NCBI RefSeq assembly: GCF_008931805.1
Contig: NZ_CP044399.1
Span: 2,356,001-2,420,000, forward strand
Source of the DNA: Moritella marina ATCC 15381
GTDB taxonomy: Bacteria; Pseudomonadota; Gammaproteobacteria; Enterobacterales; Moritellaceae
Reading direction: 5' to 3'
DNA: 64,000 nt
A program made the position numbers and the translations under genes. Positions 28,531 to 37,813 of the stretch are shown one piece after another (the stretch's first letter is position 1; the number at the start of each line of letters is the position of its first letter). The notes beneath the pieces are model-generated. The model was given only the letters and a program-made list of their open reading frames with translations. It made no database searches and was not told the origin of the DNA.

Positions 28531-29625
28531 TTACCTCTTTAATAAGCCAGTTACCTTATTATTTACCTGCAATAAAAACATCGAATATAGCGAAGATATC
28601 GTCAAAAACAATAAGCACAATAAAATCGTCACGAATTCATTGTTGATATCATGAGAGATACTTTCCCAAGGCGTTCTTAAAAAACCATTAACTAAAAATA
28701 ACGGCATTGAGATAGTGCCAAAGAGCATAGACACTTTGAACCCGAATCCATCCTGATTAATATTTTTTAATATATAGCTAAAAGCAAAGAGCAACATAAT
28801 ACAGAAAAAGAAATGACTCACCAAGAAAGCATATTCATTAAAGTTACCTAAAGTGAATACTAAAATAGCAACAGCCAGTAACCAATTGGATAAATTAACA
28901 GGTTTATCTTGTGCTAAATAAATACCTAAACACAAGACCGGCATGTGGCCAATAACAGTAATAAAAACACTTACATTACTATATAGATAACCACTAGTTA
29001 ACATGGAAATCGTAATACAAAGTAAACTTAGAACGATTAAAGATGTATTTCCAAAGCGTTTGAACATCATCAATATGAATGGAAATACGAGGTAAAATTG
29101 AAATATAAACGATAAAAACCACCATGGTCCAACTATCGACAATCCTTGGTATGGATAAAAATTATATAATAACGACAATTTAAAGATCAGTGGTTTTGAC
29201 AGCGGAATAAACCACTCACTAAAACCCATGCCATTATAAATAACGTTAAATATGAACATAAACACAAAATATGACACGATTGCGAGTAAAAACATCGGGT
29301 AAATTTTGACAACACGATCGACGATGAATTTAAAATATAATAACTTATTCTCGTCTTTCGCATATTTCTTCATTAATCCATAGGCACTTAAAAATATAAA
29401 TATTTGCACCCCAAAGTGGCCAAAATAACTAAATAGAGCACGAATAATACCCGCGGGATCGGTGAATAATATATCAAACAAACTGTAAACCTTACCGGCA
29501 GTAAATTCCATTTCATTTTCACTAGGCGTTGGGAAACGATGCATGAAATTATGAATCACGATCATCAAGATCCCTAGACCTTTACAAACATTGGTTTCGA
29601 CTTTAGTTATACCATTCCAAACCAT
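28531..29625 (-). CDS. Membrane-bound acyltransferase (acyltransferase-3 family)
   Basis: A 364-residue protein with about 10 membrane helices. The early GLGILMIVIHNFMHRF carries the conserved His, FGVQIFIFLSAYGLMKKYA fits the second motif (usually FFVLSGYL) and WWFLSFIFQFYLVFP matches the later one. Such enzymes O-acylate sugars of LPS, exopolysaccharide or peptidoglycan (OafA type). The acceptor here is unknown. The gene is AT-rich like its convergent neighbour, so both may have arrived together. Confidence 0.82.
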   Translation of the reverse strand: MVWNGITKVETNVCKGLGILMIVIHNFMHRFPTPSENEMEFTAGKVYSLFDILFTDPAGIIRALFSYFGHFGVQIFIFLSAYGLMKKYAKDENKLLYFKFIVDRVVKIYPMFLLAIVSYFVFMFIFNVIYNGMGFSEWFIPLSKPLIFKLSLLYNFYPYQGLSIVGPWWFLSFIFQFYLVFPFILMMFKRFGNTSLIVLSLLCITISMLTSGYLYSNVSVFITVIGHMPVLCLGIYLAQDKPVNLSNWLLAVAILVFTLGNFNEYAFLVSHFFFCIMLLFAFSYILKNINQDGFGFKVSMLFGTISMPLFLVNGFLRTPWESISHDINNEFVTILLCLLFLTISSLYSMFLLQVNNKVTGLLKR

Positions 29626-29662
29626 ATCTTATCCCTTTTATCATTACTCGAAGGTATGCTTA

Positions 29663-30055
29663 CTATAAAAGTACAATCATGAACCATACAAACAAGGCCA
29701 GGCATAGGCTGACAAATACTGCTGCCGAGCCAATATCTTTAGCACGACCACTTAATTCATGATATTCGCTGCCAATCCGATCAACAACGTTCTCAATCGC
29801 GGAGTTGAGTAGTTCAATAACTAACACGAGCAGCAGTGCCCCAATCAACAAAATCTTCTCGATATGAGACACATCGAGCAGCAATGCAATAGGCGTAAAA
29901 ATAAGTAACAAGAGTAACTCTTGCCTGACCGCTGACTCATATTTAAACGCGGCCCGCAGCCCATGGAGCGAGTAACCAGCCGCTTTAACTATACGCTTTA
30001 AACCGCGATGGCCGGGTTTTCCATTTTGATGTTTACAAGGTGGGGGTTGTTTCAT
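29663..30055 (-). CDS. dgkA: Diacylglycerol kinase DgkA
   Basis: A 130-residue integral membrane enzyme that phosphorylates diacylglycerol to phosphatidic acid. Three C-terminal hydrophobic helices and the signature LNSAIENVVDRIGSEYHELSG (residues ~84-104) are diagnostic, and FKYESAVRQELLLLL is the conserved N-terminal helix. About 18 polar residues (MKQPPPCKHQNGKPGHRG) precede the family core. It lies 37 bp upstream of the acyltransferase start on the same strand. It can recycle the diacylglycerol left by phosphoethanolamine transfer, a plausible link to the gene at 26818. Confidence 0.92.
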   Translation of the reverse strand: MKQPPPCKHQNGKPGHRGLKRIVKAAGYSLHGLRAAFKYESAVRQELLLLLIFTPIALLLDVSHIEKILLIGALLLVLVIELLNSAIENVVDRIGSEYHELSGRAKDIGSAAVFVSLCLALFVWFMIVLL

Positions 30056-30065
30056 TAATGGCCTA

Positions 30066-30130
30066 ATCTATCATTACGCTATATTAAAATGATAGATCAC
30101 TTATGCCGTTACTACATATGATTATGTAGT
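30066..30130. repeat. Two perfect inverted repeats between dgkA and the P-like gene
   Basis: The first has a 10-bp stem, atctatcatt with aatgatagat, and a 12-nt loop (30066-30097). The second has a 7-bp stem, actacat with atgtagt, and a 6-nt loop (30111-30130). Neither is followed by a good T run on the minus strand, so they are weak terminators at best. They could be protein-binding sites for the adjacent replication-like module or the dgkA promoter region; function is unknown. Confidence 0.6.
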
Positions 30131-30170
30131 CGTCATCAGTTTAGGCCAGGCAAGAAAAGCACAACTATGT

Positions 30171-30692
30171 TTATTTACTCTCAATCGCCAACGGAATTTC
30201 GTCTAACATCATCGTGCCTTTCGTCACGCCATCCGCTAGTTTTAAATATTCTCGGGTAAAAATGGGTCTAAATTTTTCAGCATCCATCGCCATGTAACGA
30301 TTTAATTGACGATACAGCGTATAAACAAAGTTATCCCCTGTCGCAGCACGTTCAGCCGGACTCTTACGTTTAAATTTAAACAAGCGGTCATAAGCTTTAT
30401 CGTGGTCAGAATGACCCATTAATACAATAGACTCGCGCATGATCATATCCGCTACGACAGGTAGACTTGGCGGAAAATCATAAGGTAAGCCATTACTACG
30501 ACGCAATGTTGGTATCTGTTCTGCGACCTTAATAATCGCTTCAGGTGCATATTTGGTAAAAGTCAGTTTCCAGATATTAAATTGTGCCGAATCATAGTCA
30601 TAATTAAATGACGGAAAGCTGCTTGCAAGCATAGTATACATAGTTGCAATCGCTTCTGTTTGTGGCTGAGTTAAATTAATTGTTTGTTCCAT
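30171..30692 (-). CDS. Phage lambda P-like replication protein (DnaB-loader type)
   Basis: About 173 residues, soluble. The first 90 residues follow the pattern of phage replication protein P, which recruits and loads DnaB: a helix ATMYTMLASSFPSFN, an aromatic WKLTFTKYAPEAIIK, then LPYDFPPSLPVVADMI where lambda P has FLPSPGQFVAW. The C-terminal half (HDKAYDRLFKFKRK, LNRYMAMDAEKF) is unlike lambda P. The ATG at 30692 has a GAG-type site; a TTG upstream extends it by five codons. It follows the O-like gene by 23 bp. No other phage gene is nearby, so it may be a domesticated pair. Confidence 0.6.
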   Translation of the reverse strand: MEQTINLTQPQTEAIATMYTMLASSFPSFNYDYDSAQFNIWKLTFTKYAPEAIIKVAEQIPTLRRSNGLPYDFPPSLPVVADMIMRESIVLMGHSDHDKAYDRLFKFKRKSPAERAATGDNFVYTLYRQLNRYMAMDAEKFRPIFTREYLKLADGVTKGTMMLDEIPLAIESK

Positions 30693-30715
30693 ACACTCTA
30701 CGTCCAAGTTTAATG

Positions 30716-32140
30716 TTAATCGTCGTCGCTATCAGAGAAGCCCGGATCAATAAATCGTGGCGGTAATTTTTTCAATGGCGCCGGCGAGTTAGCGTGATCG
30801 CGCACCATAGGATTCACAAAACCACCATTTTGTTCTGTCATACCAACCGTTAACTTACTAATACCCATGTCTGCTAGGGCTTTATTTAAGTTACTGTCTT
30901 TACGACTCGCTTTCGATACATCTTGTTTACCATTCAGTGCTAGTGATATCAAACTATGCACGCTGGTATCATCTTTGAATAATAACCCAAAAGCAAAGTG
31001 CACTGATTGATAATAAGAGTCAACTTGGGCACCATCAATAGCTAACTTGAGATCGGCTTCAGTAAATACCTGCAAACGCAGTATCAAACGATCACGTTGC
31101 TCTGCAGTCATGCGTAAATTAACCCCTACAGCACTTTGTGTTCGTTCAACCCAATAATTAAAGATACGTAGCGCGGGTGAGTCAGCTTGGCTCACTTCCA
31201 TACTATCGGCTAAACTAACCAAGCTTTCGATATTGCCCGAATTAGTAAAGATATCATTAAAATTACGGCCTTTATTGACCAAATCACGGCGGTGATCAAC
31301 ACCATCAACCGCGCGTTTCAACTCAGCAATAGAATGTAGCAGTAATAGGCTATGCAGTTTCTCGAAATGGGCCTGTTTGGGAGCAATATATTGTGATTGT
31401 TGTAAACGTTTAGAACTAAACCAGTAATCATAAACTTGCTTAATATCGGCCATTTTTTGCGGATCTTGCCTAATTTGCTGGTAGTTAGGCATAAAACCAC
31501 TTTGGTTTTGAATATGACGCACACCTTGACGGCTTATCGTTGGCTGAAAAGGCTGGCGAGCTTCAGAATGAGGGTTATTAACCGATTGAATACTCGCAGG
31601 CGCATTAACCCTATTCACAGCCGAAACATCTTTAATATGCTGTAATTCGGTCGCATCTAGCTCGTACCAATCAAAGGCTGGGTTACGGCTGTTAAGCTGA
31701 ATACATAACACCTTAATATGCTCAATTGTAAAACCTTGGCGCATAAACTCATCGCAGCGCACACGGAATTTACTGTTATTAAAGTTTAGTCTTTTTTGTG
31801 AATACTCAGCAACTAAATCAAATACTTGTTGGAAATATTGCAGGCCAGGATCAGCCACTTCAACAGGCGCTGGAAGCTGTTCTTTAAAGTCTTCATACAT
31901 AATGGCACTATTGATGTACAAGCCACTGTCATCTTGTTGAAGATAGTTTTTATTAATCAGTTCAGTAATGCTATGCTGTTTATCTGATTGCAGCGAAAAG
32001 CGTGAAAAATCCGCAATGCGATCTTTATTTTTCTTGCATAACATCCATACTAATAAGCGAAATGCAGCATCAGAAAGTGATGATGATTGCGCGACATGAT
32101 CGGGCACGATAAAGTATGTGCTCTCCATTTTTCTATTCAT
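30716..32140 (-). CDS. O-like replication initiator with two tandem DnaD-like C-terminal modules
   Basis: 474 residues, soluble. The N-terminus (residues 8-85, HVAQSSSLSDAAFRLLVWML, then LINKNYLQQDDSGLYIN) looks like a winged helix. Two similar blocks follow: QVYDYWFSSKRLQQSQ with LKRAVDGVDHRRDL and IFTNSGNIESLVSLAD (about 235-315), and RIFNYWVERTQSAVG with LKLAIDGAQVDSYY and LLFKDDTSVHSLISLA (about 335-415). The YW-(x)n-RL-(x)n-AIDG pattern is known from phage and Gram-positive replication initiators. A weaker third copy may lie at 108-160 (FDLVAEYSQKRLNFN). The tail ends FIDPGFSDSDDD. Function in initiation is inferred. Confidence 0.6.
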   Translation of the reverse strand: MNRKMESTYFIVPDHVAQSSSLSDAAFRLLVWMLCKKNKDRIADFSRFSLQSDKQHSITELINKNYLQQDDSGLYINSAIMYEDFKEQLPAPVEVADPGLQYFQQVFDLVAEYSQKRLNFNNSKFRVRCDEFMRQGFTIEHIKVLCIQLNSRNPAFDWYELDATELQHIKDVSAVNRVNAPASIQSVNNPHSEARQPFQPTISRQGVRHIQNQSGFMPNYQQIRQDPQKMADIKQVYDYWFSSKRLQQSQYIAPKQAHFEKLHSLLLLHSIAELKRAVDGVDHRRDLVNKGRNFNDIFTNSGNIESLVSLADSMEVSQADSPALRIFNYWVERTQSAVGVNLRMTAEQRDRLILRLQVFTEADLKLAIDGAQVDSYYQSVHFAFGLLFKDDTSVHSLISLALNGKQDVSKASRKDSNLNKALADMGISKLTVGMTEQNGGFVNPMVRDHANSPAPLKKLPPRFIDPGFSDSDDD

Positions 32141-32157
32141 AACTGTTTAACACCACA

Positions 32158-33336
32158 ATGCCATATTTAATTACAACTGAGCAATACGCTAACCTAAAGT
32201 CTACCATAGAAGACTTACTTGCACCTTTTGATTCCTTTGCTTTTTCAGACTTTGTTACGGTGAGCCCAATAGCGGCACTAACGGTAAAAAAAGCAGATCA
32301 ACTTGTGACTGCTCAAGGTTATGAAATTACATTAGATCTTTTGGAGCAAAGCGACGAGCGATACATTATCGAAGCGTATTATGATATCACTGATAACAAA
32401 AATATCTATGCGATAAATGAATATGCAGAGCCAATCAATTTATTAAAAAATCCGAGTTTCACGCGTACTTGCAGTATCTGTAATACCACTACAAATCGTA
32501 GCCAAGGGCTGATATTTAGCCACTCACAGCAAGGTGATTTCTGTGCCCATCTCGGTTGTGTAAAAAAGCGTCTGCCGGAGTTAATGCCATTTGCCACATA
32601 TTTACAAAAACTGCCCGCATTAGTTGCACAACTTGAACAATTACAAAACAGTGTATTTAATCAAACGTATGCATCGGGTGCCCCGCTACGTCTTTACTTA
32701 GCCATTGTCGAAGATGAAATTAGCCAACATGGTTTTATCAGTAAACAAGATGCCATTCAATTTCATCATGATTTTAAATATGCTACTTACAGTAAAGCGG
32801 CACAGCGCTATCAAACATCAGCCTACCCTAAATACCTGAGTTTTGAATTTGTTGAGAAAGCCATTTTGTATACTAAACAAATGAGGTCAACCAGCTTAAA
32901 CGACAAATTAAAACAGCTCTGTAATCAAAGTGTCTTAGCTGAAAATGAATTGGCAACGGCCACCTTAATCATCTCTAATTACATCGTAAACAACCAAGGT
33001 TTATTAAGCCACCAATCGCCACTCGCAACTGACAAAAAACTTGCTCTGCATAACGATGGTAGCGATATCAGTGAGACATTACGATTAAAAGGTAAGCTCG
33101 GTGATTATGTACGCTGTCACATTACCGTCAACAGCTGCAAATACCAAGTCATTAACAAGCGTTACGACATTCGTGGAAAAGATGATACCGGCCGTGTGGT
33201 GCAATTTAATCACGGCCAAGCTATGACCGAAAAATCATACATTTATGTCAGTGGTTTTATTTCTAAGTTTTATCAAAATCAATACGGCTATACCATTTCG
33301 GTATTAAAAGGCGTTAAAGCGCTGCATGGTAAATAG
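32158..33336 (+). CDS. Uncharacterised zinc-finger/OB-fold-like protein divergent from the O/P-like pair
   Basis: 392 residues, soluble, family not recognised. A four-cysteine cluster, CSIC about residue 106 and CAHLGC about 27 residues later, is a likely zinc ribbon. A long helical middle follows, and the last 85 residues (LGDYVRCHITV, KYQVINKRYDIRGKDDTGRV, YIYVSGFISKFYQN, GYTISVLKGVKAL) look like an OB-fold, as in single-strand-DNA-binding proteins. The frame is closed upstream by a stop, so 32158 is the earliest ATG. Its start lies only 17 bp from that of the O-like gene, in the opposite direction. A role in DNA metabolism is inferred from this context. Confidence 0.6.
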   Translation: MPYLITTEQYANLKSTIEDLLAPFDSFAFSDFVTVSPIAALTVKKADQLVTAQGYEITLDLLEQSDERYIIEAYYDITDNKNIYAINEYAEPINLLKNPSFTRTCSICNTTTNRSQGLIFSHSQQGDFCAHLGCVKKRLPELMPFATYLQKLPALVAQLEQLQNSVFNQTYASGAPLRLYLAIVEDEISQHGFISKQDAIQFHHDFKYATYSKAAQRYQTSAYPKYLSFEFVEKAILYTKQMRSTSLNDKLKQLCNQSVLAENELATATLIISNYIVNNQGLLSHQSPLATDKKLALHNDGSDISETLRLKGKLGDYVRCHITVNSCKYQVINKRYDIRGKDDTGRVVQFNHGQAMTEKSYIYVSGFISKFYQNQYGYTISVLKGVKALHGK

Positions 33337-33560
33337 TCGCTTTTATCACCAAAAACAAGACGCGTGTTGCACTTATTACCTAAATCGAATCACGACTTAC
33401 CACGCGTAATTCAAACGAAATCAGCTATTTTATAGATCTAGCTCGCACTTATCTGCTTTGTATTACCACAGTCTCTCCAATTACCAATTTATAGCTAGGG
33501 TTATTTATACCCAAACTACAAATTGGGATATGGAACTTACTCAAGCGGGAGGCTATGGCA

Positions 33561-36407
33561 ATGAAAATCAATATGCCAATTACAGATACAGAACAATTTA
33601 TGAAAGAAGGAGATATTCTTGTCTCCAAAACCGATCTGAAGGGTTCTATCACCTTTGTTAATAGAGCATTTATTGAATTAAGCGGCTTTACTGAAGAAGA
33701 ACTATTACGTAAAAGCCACAGTATTGTTCGACATCCAGATATGCCATCAGCTGCCTTTAAAGATCTTTGGGAAACGATACAGAAAGGGAACCCTTGGACT
33801 GGCATCATCAAAAACAGAGTTAAAAATGGCGATTTTTACTGGGTTGTTGCAAACGTCATCCCGATTAAAAAAAATGGCCAAGTTATCGAATTTATGTCGG
33901 TAAGAACAAAGCCGACGCAACAAGAAGTGAAAGATGCAGAACAAACCTATCAGGCGATGAACAGCGATAACGCCCCCCGAAAAAATCCACTAGTCACACT
34001 AAAAACATTACTAGTAAATACAGGGCTGAAAGCCAAACTCACGATATTGACGACTTTCATTGCCTTTATCTTAGTGGCTGGAGCCCTTGTTCAGTATAAT
34101 AACGTTCACAAAATTGATACCGCTTGGGATAGCTACCAAGCGAATATTTCTGCACGCGGTACTGTCATCAATGAAATCACCACGTCATTAGGCTATGGCG
34201 GTATTGTCCATCAATTCAAAAATTATATTCTGCGTCAAGATGAGTCTTACAGAGAAACATTTATTCAACGCTATACCAGCCTACTAAGCCAGGTCAATCA
34301 TTACCAAGCTTTATCAGGCATTAGCGCAAAAGAACAAAATGCACTAAAAGACATTGTTAATGTTGCCCAGCAATACCGTCATAATCTCGACAAGGTCCAA
34401 TCTCTTATTACCAGCGGTGCAGGTATTAAGGCAATTGATAGTAGTGTGAAAATAGATAGCAAACCTGCGCTTAATGCACTGGTACTACTACAGCAAAACT
34501 ACGCCTTTCTCACACAGCAGACCACGAATAACCTGCATACTCAAATCAATGATTCCTTTATCAGTTTAGGGGCTGAAAGACTCGTCACGTTCCTCATTTT
34601 AACCTTGCTTTTCATGGTTGTACTAAGCCGCACAATCATGAAACCAATCAAGCAGCTAATTGGCATTTTCAATCATATTAACGAAGGTAAATACGAGAAT
34701 AAATTTGAAATTCGCAATAACAGTGAATTTGGTAAACTATTCCAAGCTATTTACACTACCCAAACCAAGCTTAATTTTGACATTCAAGAGTCTCGCTTAA
34801 CGGCAGAAGAAGCCCTACGTATCAAAAATGCCCTCGACAATGTCACCGCAAACGTCATGGTCGCAGATGGTCAACGTAATATTATTTACATGAATGAGTC
34901 CGTCAATAAACTGCTGAGTAATGCAGAAAAAGACATTAAGAAAGACTTACCTAATTTTAGTGTGGCAGCGTTAATGGGGGCTAATATCGACATATTCCAT
35001 AAACGCCCACAACATCAGCAACAAATGGTACAAGGACTATCATCAACCCATCAAGCTAATATCAACATTGGTGGCAGAACCATGCAACTCACCCTAAACC
35101 CAGTCACCAACGCAGCGAATGAACGTCTAGGTACCGTGGTTGAATGGAATGATAAAACAGCTGAATTAGCCATTGAACAGGAAATTGACGAGATTGTAGC
35201 AGCTGCCGCAAACGGGGATTTATCCAAGCGAATAAATCTTGAAGGTAAGAATGCATTTTTTACCAAGTTAAGCAGTGGTTTGAATGAATTGCTTGAAAGC
35301 TCATCCTTATTTGTCAGTGATATTGGCGGCTTATTATCGCGCATGTCTGAAGGTGACTTAACTCAATCCATTGAACAAGAATATAATGGCGAATTTCAAC
35401 AAATCAAAAATGATGCAAACAACACCATCGATAAGTTAACCAATATTATCAGTCAGATACGAGAATCTGCAAATACGGTCAGTACCGCATCACACGAGAT
35501 CGCTCTGGGTAATACAGACCTGAGTCAACGCACGGAAGAGCAAGCTTGTTCATTAGAAGAAACAGCGTCTAGCATGGAAGAAATCACCGCTACCGTGAAA
35601 CAAAGTGCTGCGAATACTGATGAAGCGAATAAACTTGCTACCGAGGCTAAAAACAAAGCCAAAAATGGCGGGAAAACAGTGCAGGATGCAGTCTCTGCCA
35701 TGAAGGAAATTTTAACCGCCAGCAATCGTATTAATGACATTATTGGCGTGATAGATGAAATTGCCTTCCAGACCAATCTACTCGCGCTAAATGCAGCGGT
35801 AGAAGCGGCGCGCGCTGGAGAGCAAGGTCGTGGTTTTGCAGTCGTAGCAGGTGAAGTACGTAACCTATCACAACGTTCTGCCGATGCAGCCAAAGAAATT
35901 AAAGACCTGATCCGTGACAGTGTTGAAAAAGTAAAGGTAGGCTCTTCGTTAGTCAATGATTCAGGGGATACATTACAAGAGATCGTTCATTCGGTTGAGC
36001 ATGTCGCCAACATGATATCTGAGGTGAGTAACGCGGCAACAGAGCAATCTAGCGGTATTGAACAAGTAAACCAAGCAGTGACTCAAATGGATGAAGTAAC
36101 CCAACAAAATGCATCCCTGGTAGAGCAAGCCTCAGTAGCCAGCTCCGCTATGTCCGAGCAAGTGAATCACATGACCCAGTTAATCCAATTTTTCAAGCTA
36201 ATACAACCGGAGCAAGCACGACAGCAAATAGCATATAATCAAGAGCAGCAAGGTGATCAACATCGTCCAACAAATGCCAGCTATAACCAACGTAATGGAC
36301 AGCAAGCGGCTCCACAGCCAATGACGGCTCAACCTCTCACAACACAGCAATCCCATAACAAGGCTATAGCGGCATTATCAAACAATGATAGCTGGGATGA
36401 ATTTTAG
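33561..36407 (+). CDS. PAS-containing methyl-accepting chemotaxis protein (Aer-like)
   Basis: About 948 residues. An N-terminal PAS domain of Aer type ([42 protein letters not shown]) precedes one helix pair ([12 protein letters not shown] and [14 protein letters not shown]) around a helical 4HB-type sensor, then HAMP, a second PAS-like region ([17 protein letters not shown]), two further HAMP-like repeats, and the MCP domain with the tip [24 protein letters not shown] split here for length. The C-terminus ends NDSWDEF, matching the xWxxF CheR-tether pentapeptide. The start is at ATG 33561, 8 bp after GGAGG; ATG 33555 is too close. Confidence 0.87.
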   Translation: MKINMPITDTEQFMKEGDILVSKTDLKGSITFVNRAFIELSGFTEEELLRKSHSIVRHPDMPSAAFKDLWETIQKGNPWTGIIKNRVKNGDFYWVVANVIPIKKNGQVIEFMSVRTKPTQQEVKDAEQTYQAMNSDNAPRKNPLVTLKTLLVNTGLKAKLTILTTFIAFILVAGALVQYNNVHKIDTAWDSYQANISARGTVINEITTSLGYGGIVHQFKNYILRQDESYRETFIQRYTSLLSQVNHYQALSGISAKEQNALKDIVNVAQQYRHNLDKVQSLITSGAGIKAIDSSVKIDSKPALNALVLLQQNYAFLTQQTTNNLHTQINDSFISLGAERLVTFLILTLLFMVVLSRTIMKPIKQLIGIFNHINEGKYENKFEIRNNSEFGKLFQAIYTTQTKLNFDIQESRLTAEEALRIKNALDNVTANVMVADGQRNIIYMNESVNKLLSNAEKDIKKDLPNFSVAALMGANIDIFHKRPQHQQQMVQGLSSTHQANINIGGRTMQLTLNPVTNAANERLGTVVEWNDKTAELAIEQEIDEIVAAAANGDLSKRINLEGKNAFFTKLSSGLNELLESSSLFVSDIGGLLSRMSEGDLTQSIEQEYNGEFQQIKNDANNTIDKLTNIISQIRESANTVSTASHEIALGNTDLSQRTEEQACSLEETASSMEEITATVKQSAANTDEANKLATEAKNKAKNGGKTVQDAVSAMKEILTASNRINDIIGVIDEIAFQTNLLALNAAVEAARAGEQGRGFAVVAGEVRNLSQRSADAAKEIKDLIRDSVEKVKVGSSLVNDSGDTLQEIVHSVEHVANMISEVSNAATEQSSGIEQVNQAVTQMDEVTQQNASLVEQASVASSAMSEQVNHMTQLIQFFKLIQPEQARQQIAYNQEQQGDQHRPTNASYNQRNGQQAAPQPMTAQPLTTQQSHNKAIAALSNNDSWDEF

Positions 36408-36901
36408 CTCATCATTAAACGCCACCAAATACCAGGTAAACTGGTAAACCCGGTGGTTAACCATTTAACCTCGCCATCTTTAATAATTAAGATGGTAGGG
36501 GTTACTTTCACTTGCCAATCATTACCTAATTCATAATTTTCATCGTTAATCACATCAAAACGATACTCATGGTGCTGTAAGTATTTTTTAACCCGCAAGT
36601 CTTCGCCCGAGCTTAATGCCACTGTGACTACCGGATAATATTCGGATAGTGTATCAACAGCAGGGCTAACAAAATTACACACAGGACACCACGTCGCCCA
36701 AAAATAGACAATCACAGCTTGATCTTGACTTAACTCAGCAAGATCGACCGTCTCCCCCGCCAGTGTCTTTCCCACTAAGGCTGGTACGCTCTCTTTCGGA
36801 AAATCTTTACCACGCCACACATCAACGGCGGTAGTAATCACCAAGGCAAGTAATAAGAAAATGGTTAATTGCTTAATCCAACCAAGTAGTCGTTGTTTCA
36901 T
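36404..36901 (-). CDS. scsD: ScsD thioredoxin-like redox protein
   Basis: A 165-residue protein with one N-terminal membrane helix and a periplasmic thioredoxin/TlpA fold. The active site is [11 protein letters not shown], cis-Pro follows in VTPTILII, and GWTS-type FTTSLPG near the end resembles Salmonella ScsD. It belongs to the Scs system that guards against copper and thiol stress. It is the last of scsBCD and overlaps the chemoreceptor's end by 4 bp, convergent. Gap to scsC is 100 bp. Confidence 0.86.
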   Translation of the reverse strand: MKQRLLGWIKQLTIFLLLALVITTAVDVWRGKDFPKESVPALVGKTLAGETVDLAELSQDQAVIVYFWATWCPVCNFVSPAVDTLSEYYPVVTVALSSGEDLRVKKYLQHHEYRFDVINDENYELGNDWQVKVTPTILIIKDGEVKWLTTGFTSLPGIWWRLMMS

Positions 36902-37001
36902 CTAATCGCTTCCGTTGTGAATACGCATGTTAATATCAGTACTAATACCAAGCACAGTCAATAACCATTAAGCTATTTAATGTGATTGGTAAACAAGACT
37001 T

Positions 37002-37757
37002 TTATTTATTACGCTGAGCCGCGAGTGCTGCTTTAACTTGTTTCTCTAATTGCTCATAAGGCACTAAACCACCCACAATTTGGTCGGCAAAAACAAGTGC
37101 AGGAGTGCCACTCAGGCCAAACTCGCGCATCAGTCCCATACTGGTATTAATCGTCGTTTCAACACTTTTACCAGTATCATCCAACCACGCTTCTGTATCA
37201 GTGATCTTACCGACTTTAGCAATAGCTTCACTGTCTAAACGACTTGGACGTGACATCAATTTCTTATGTAGTTCGGCAAATTTTTCAGGTTCATTCTGCC
37301 ATACTGTCAGCGCTAAATCTGTAGCCTCTTTCGAACTTGGACCTAAAATCGGTACCAGTTTATATACAATACGAATTTCAGGATTCTCTTCAACTAATCG
37401 TTCTAACAACGGTTCAATTTTTTTGCAATACGGACAGTTAAAATCAGTAAAATAAGCGATCGTTAACTCTGGATTCTCAGCGCCCATCCACGGATCCATT
37501 TTGTTGTTAAACAACGCAGCGTAATTGTCGTTTAAGCTTTTTCCTTGCTGCTCTTTGACTTTATTTTGTTCACTTTCTTGCAAAGCTATAATCGCTTCTT
37601 TTAAGATTTCAGGGTTATTAACCAAGGCTTCTTTTACCATTTGATTAAATTCTGCTTGTGGAATAGCAGGTGCAGCCCACGCCATTTGGGTTGCTAAAAT
37701 ACCGATTGAAAGCGCACCAGTGATTGACTTTGATAGTGTTAATAATTTCGTTTTCAT
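37002..37757 (-). CDS. scsC: ScsC DsbA-like periplasmic disulfide protein
   Basis: About 251 residues. ATG 37757 is the start: AGGA lies 7 bp ahead and a signal peptide (KLLTLSKSITGAL to AWAAP) follows, so the frame from 37790 is too long. The N-terminal helix IPQAEFNQMVKEALVNNPEILKEAI fits the trimerisation or coiled region of ScsC. The DsbA fold has the active site FNCPYCKK and the cis-Pro in SGTPALVFADQ. It probably receives electrons from ScsB and acts as an isomerase or reductase in the periplasm. Confidence 0.86.
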   Translation of the reverse strand: MKTKLLTLSKSITGALSIGILATQMAWAAPAIPQAEFNQMVKEALVNNPEILKEAIIALQESEQNKVKEQQGKSLNDNYAALFNNKMDPWMGAENPELTIAYFTDFNCPYCKKIEPLLERLVEENPEIRIVYKLVPILGPSSKEATDLALTVWQNEPEKFAELHKKLMSRPSRLDSEAIAKVGKITDTEAWLDDTGKSVETTINTSMGLMREFGLSGTPALVFADQIVGGLVPYEQLEKQVKAALAAQRNK

Positions 37758-37813
37758 GATCATTCCTATTATAAAATTTGTTTGACCCATCGCGATGGGA
37801 TTAGCTGTAATGA

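Noticed and set aside
30171-33336. Prophage remnant
   Set aside because: Only replication-like genes are present. I saw no integrase, structural, repressor or lysis gene and no attachment-site repeats in the flanks.
35525-35956. Leftward 143-codon frame inside the chemoreceptor gene
   Set aside because: Opposite-strand shadow of the highly conserved MCP domain, rich in Ser/Ala as expected from that sequence.
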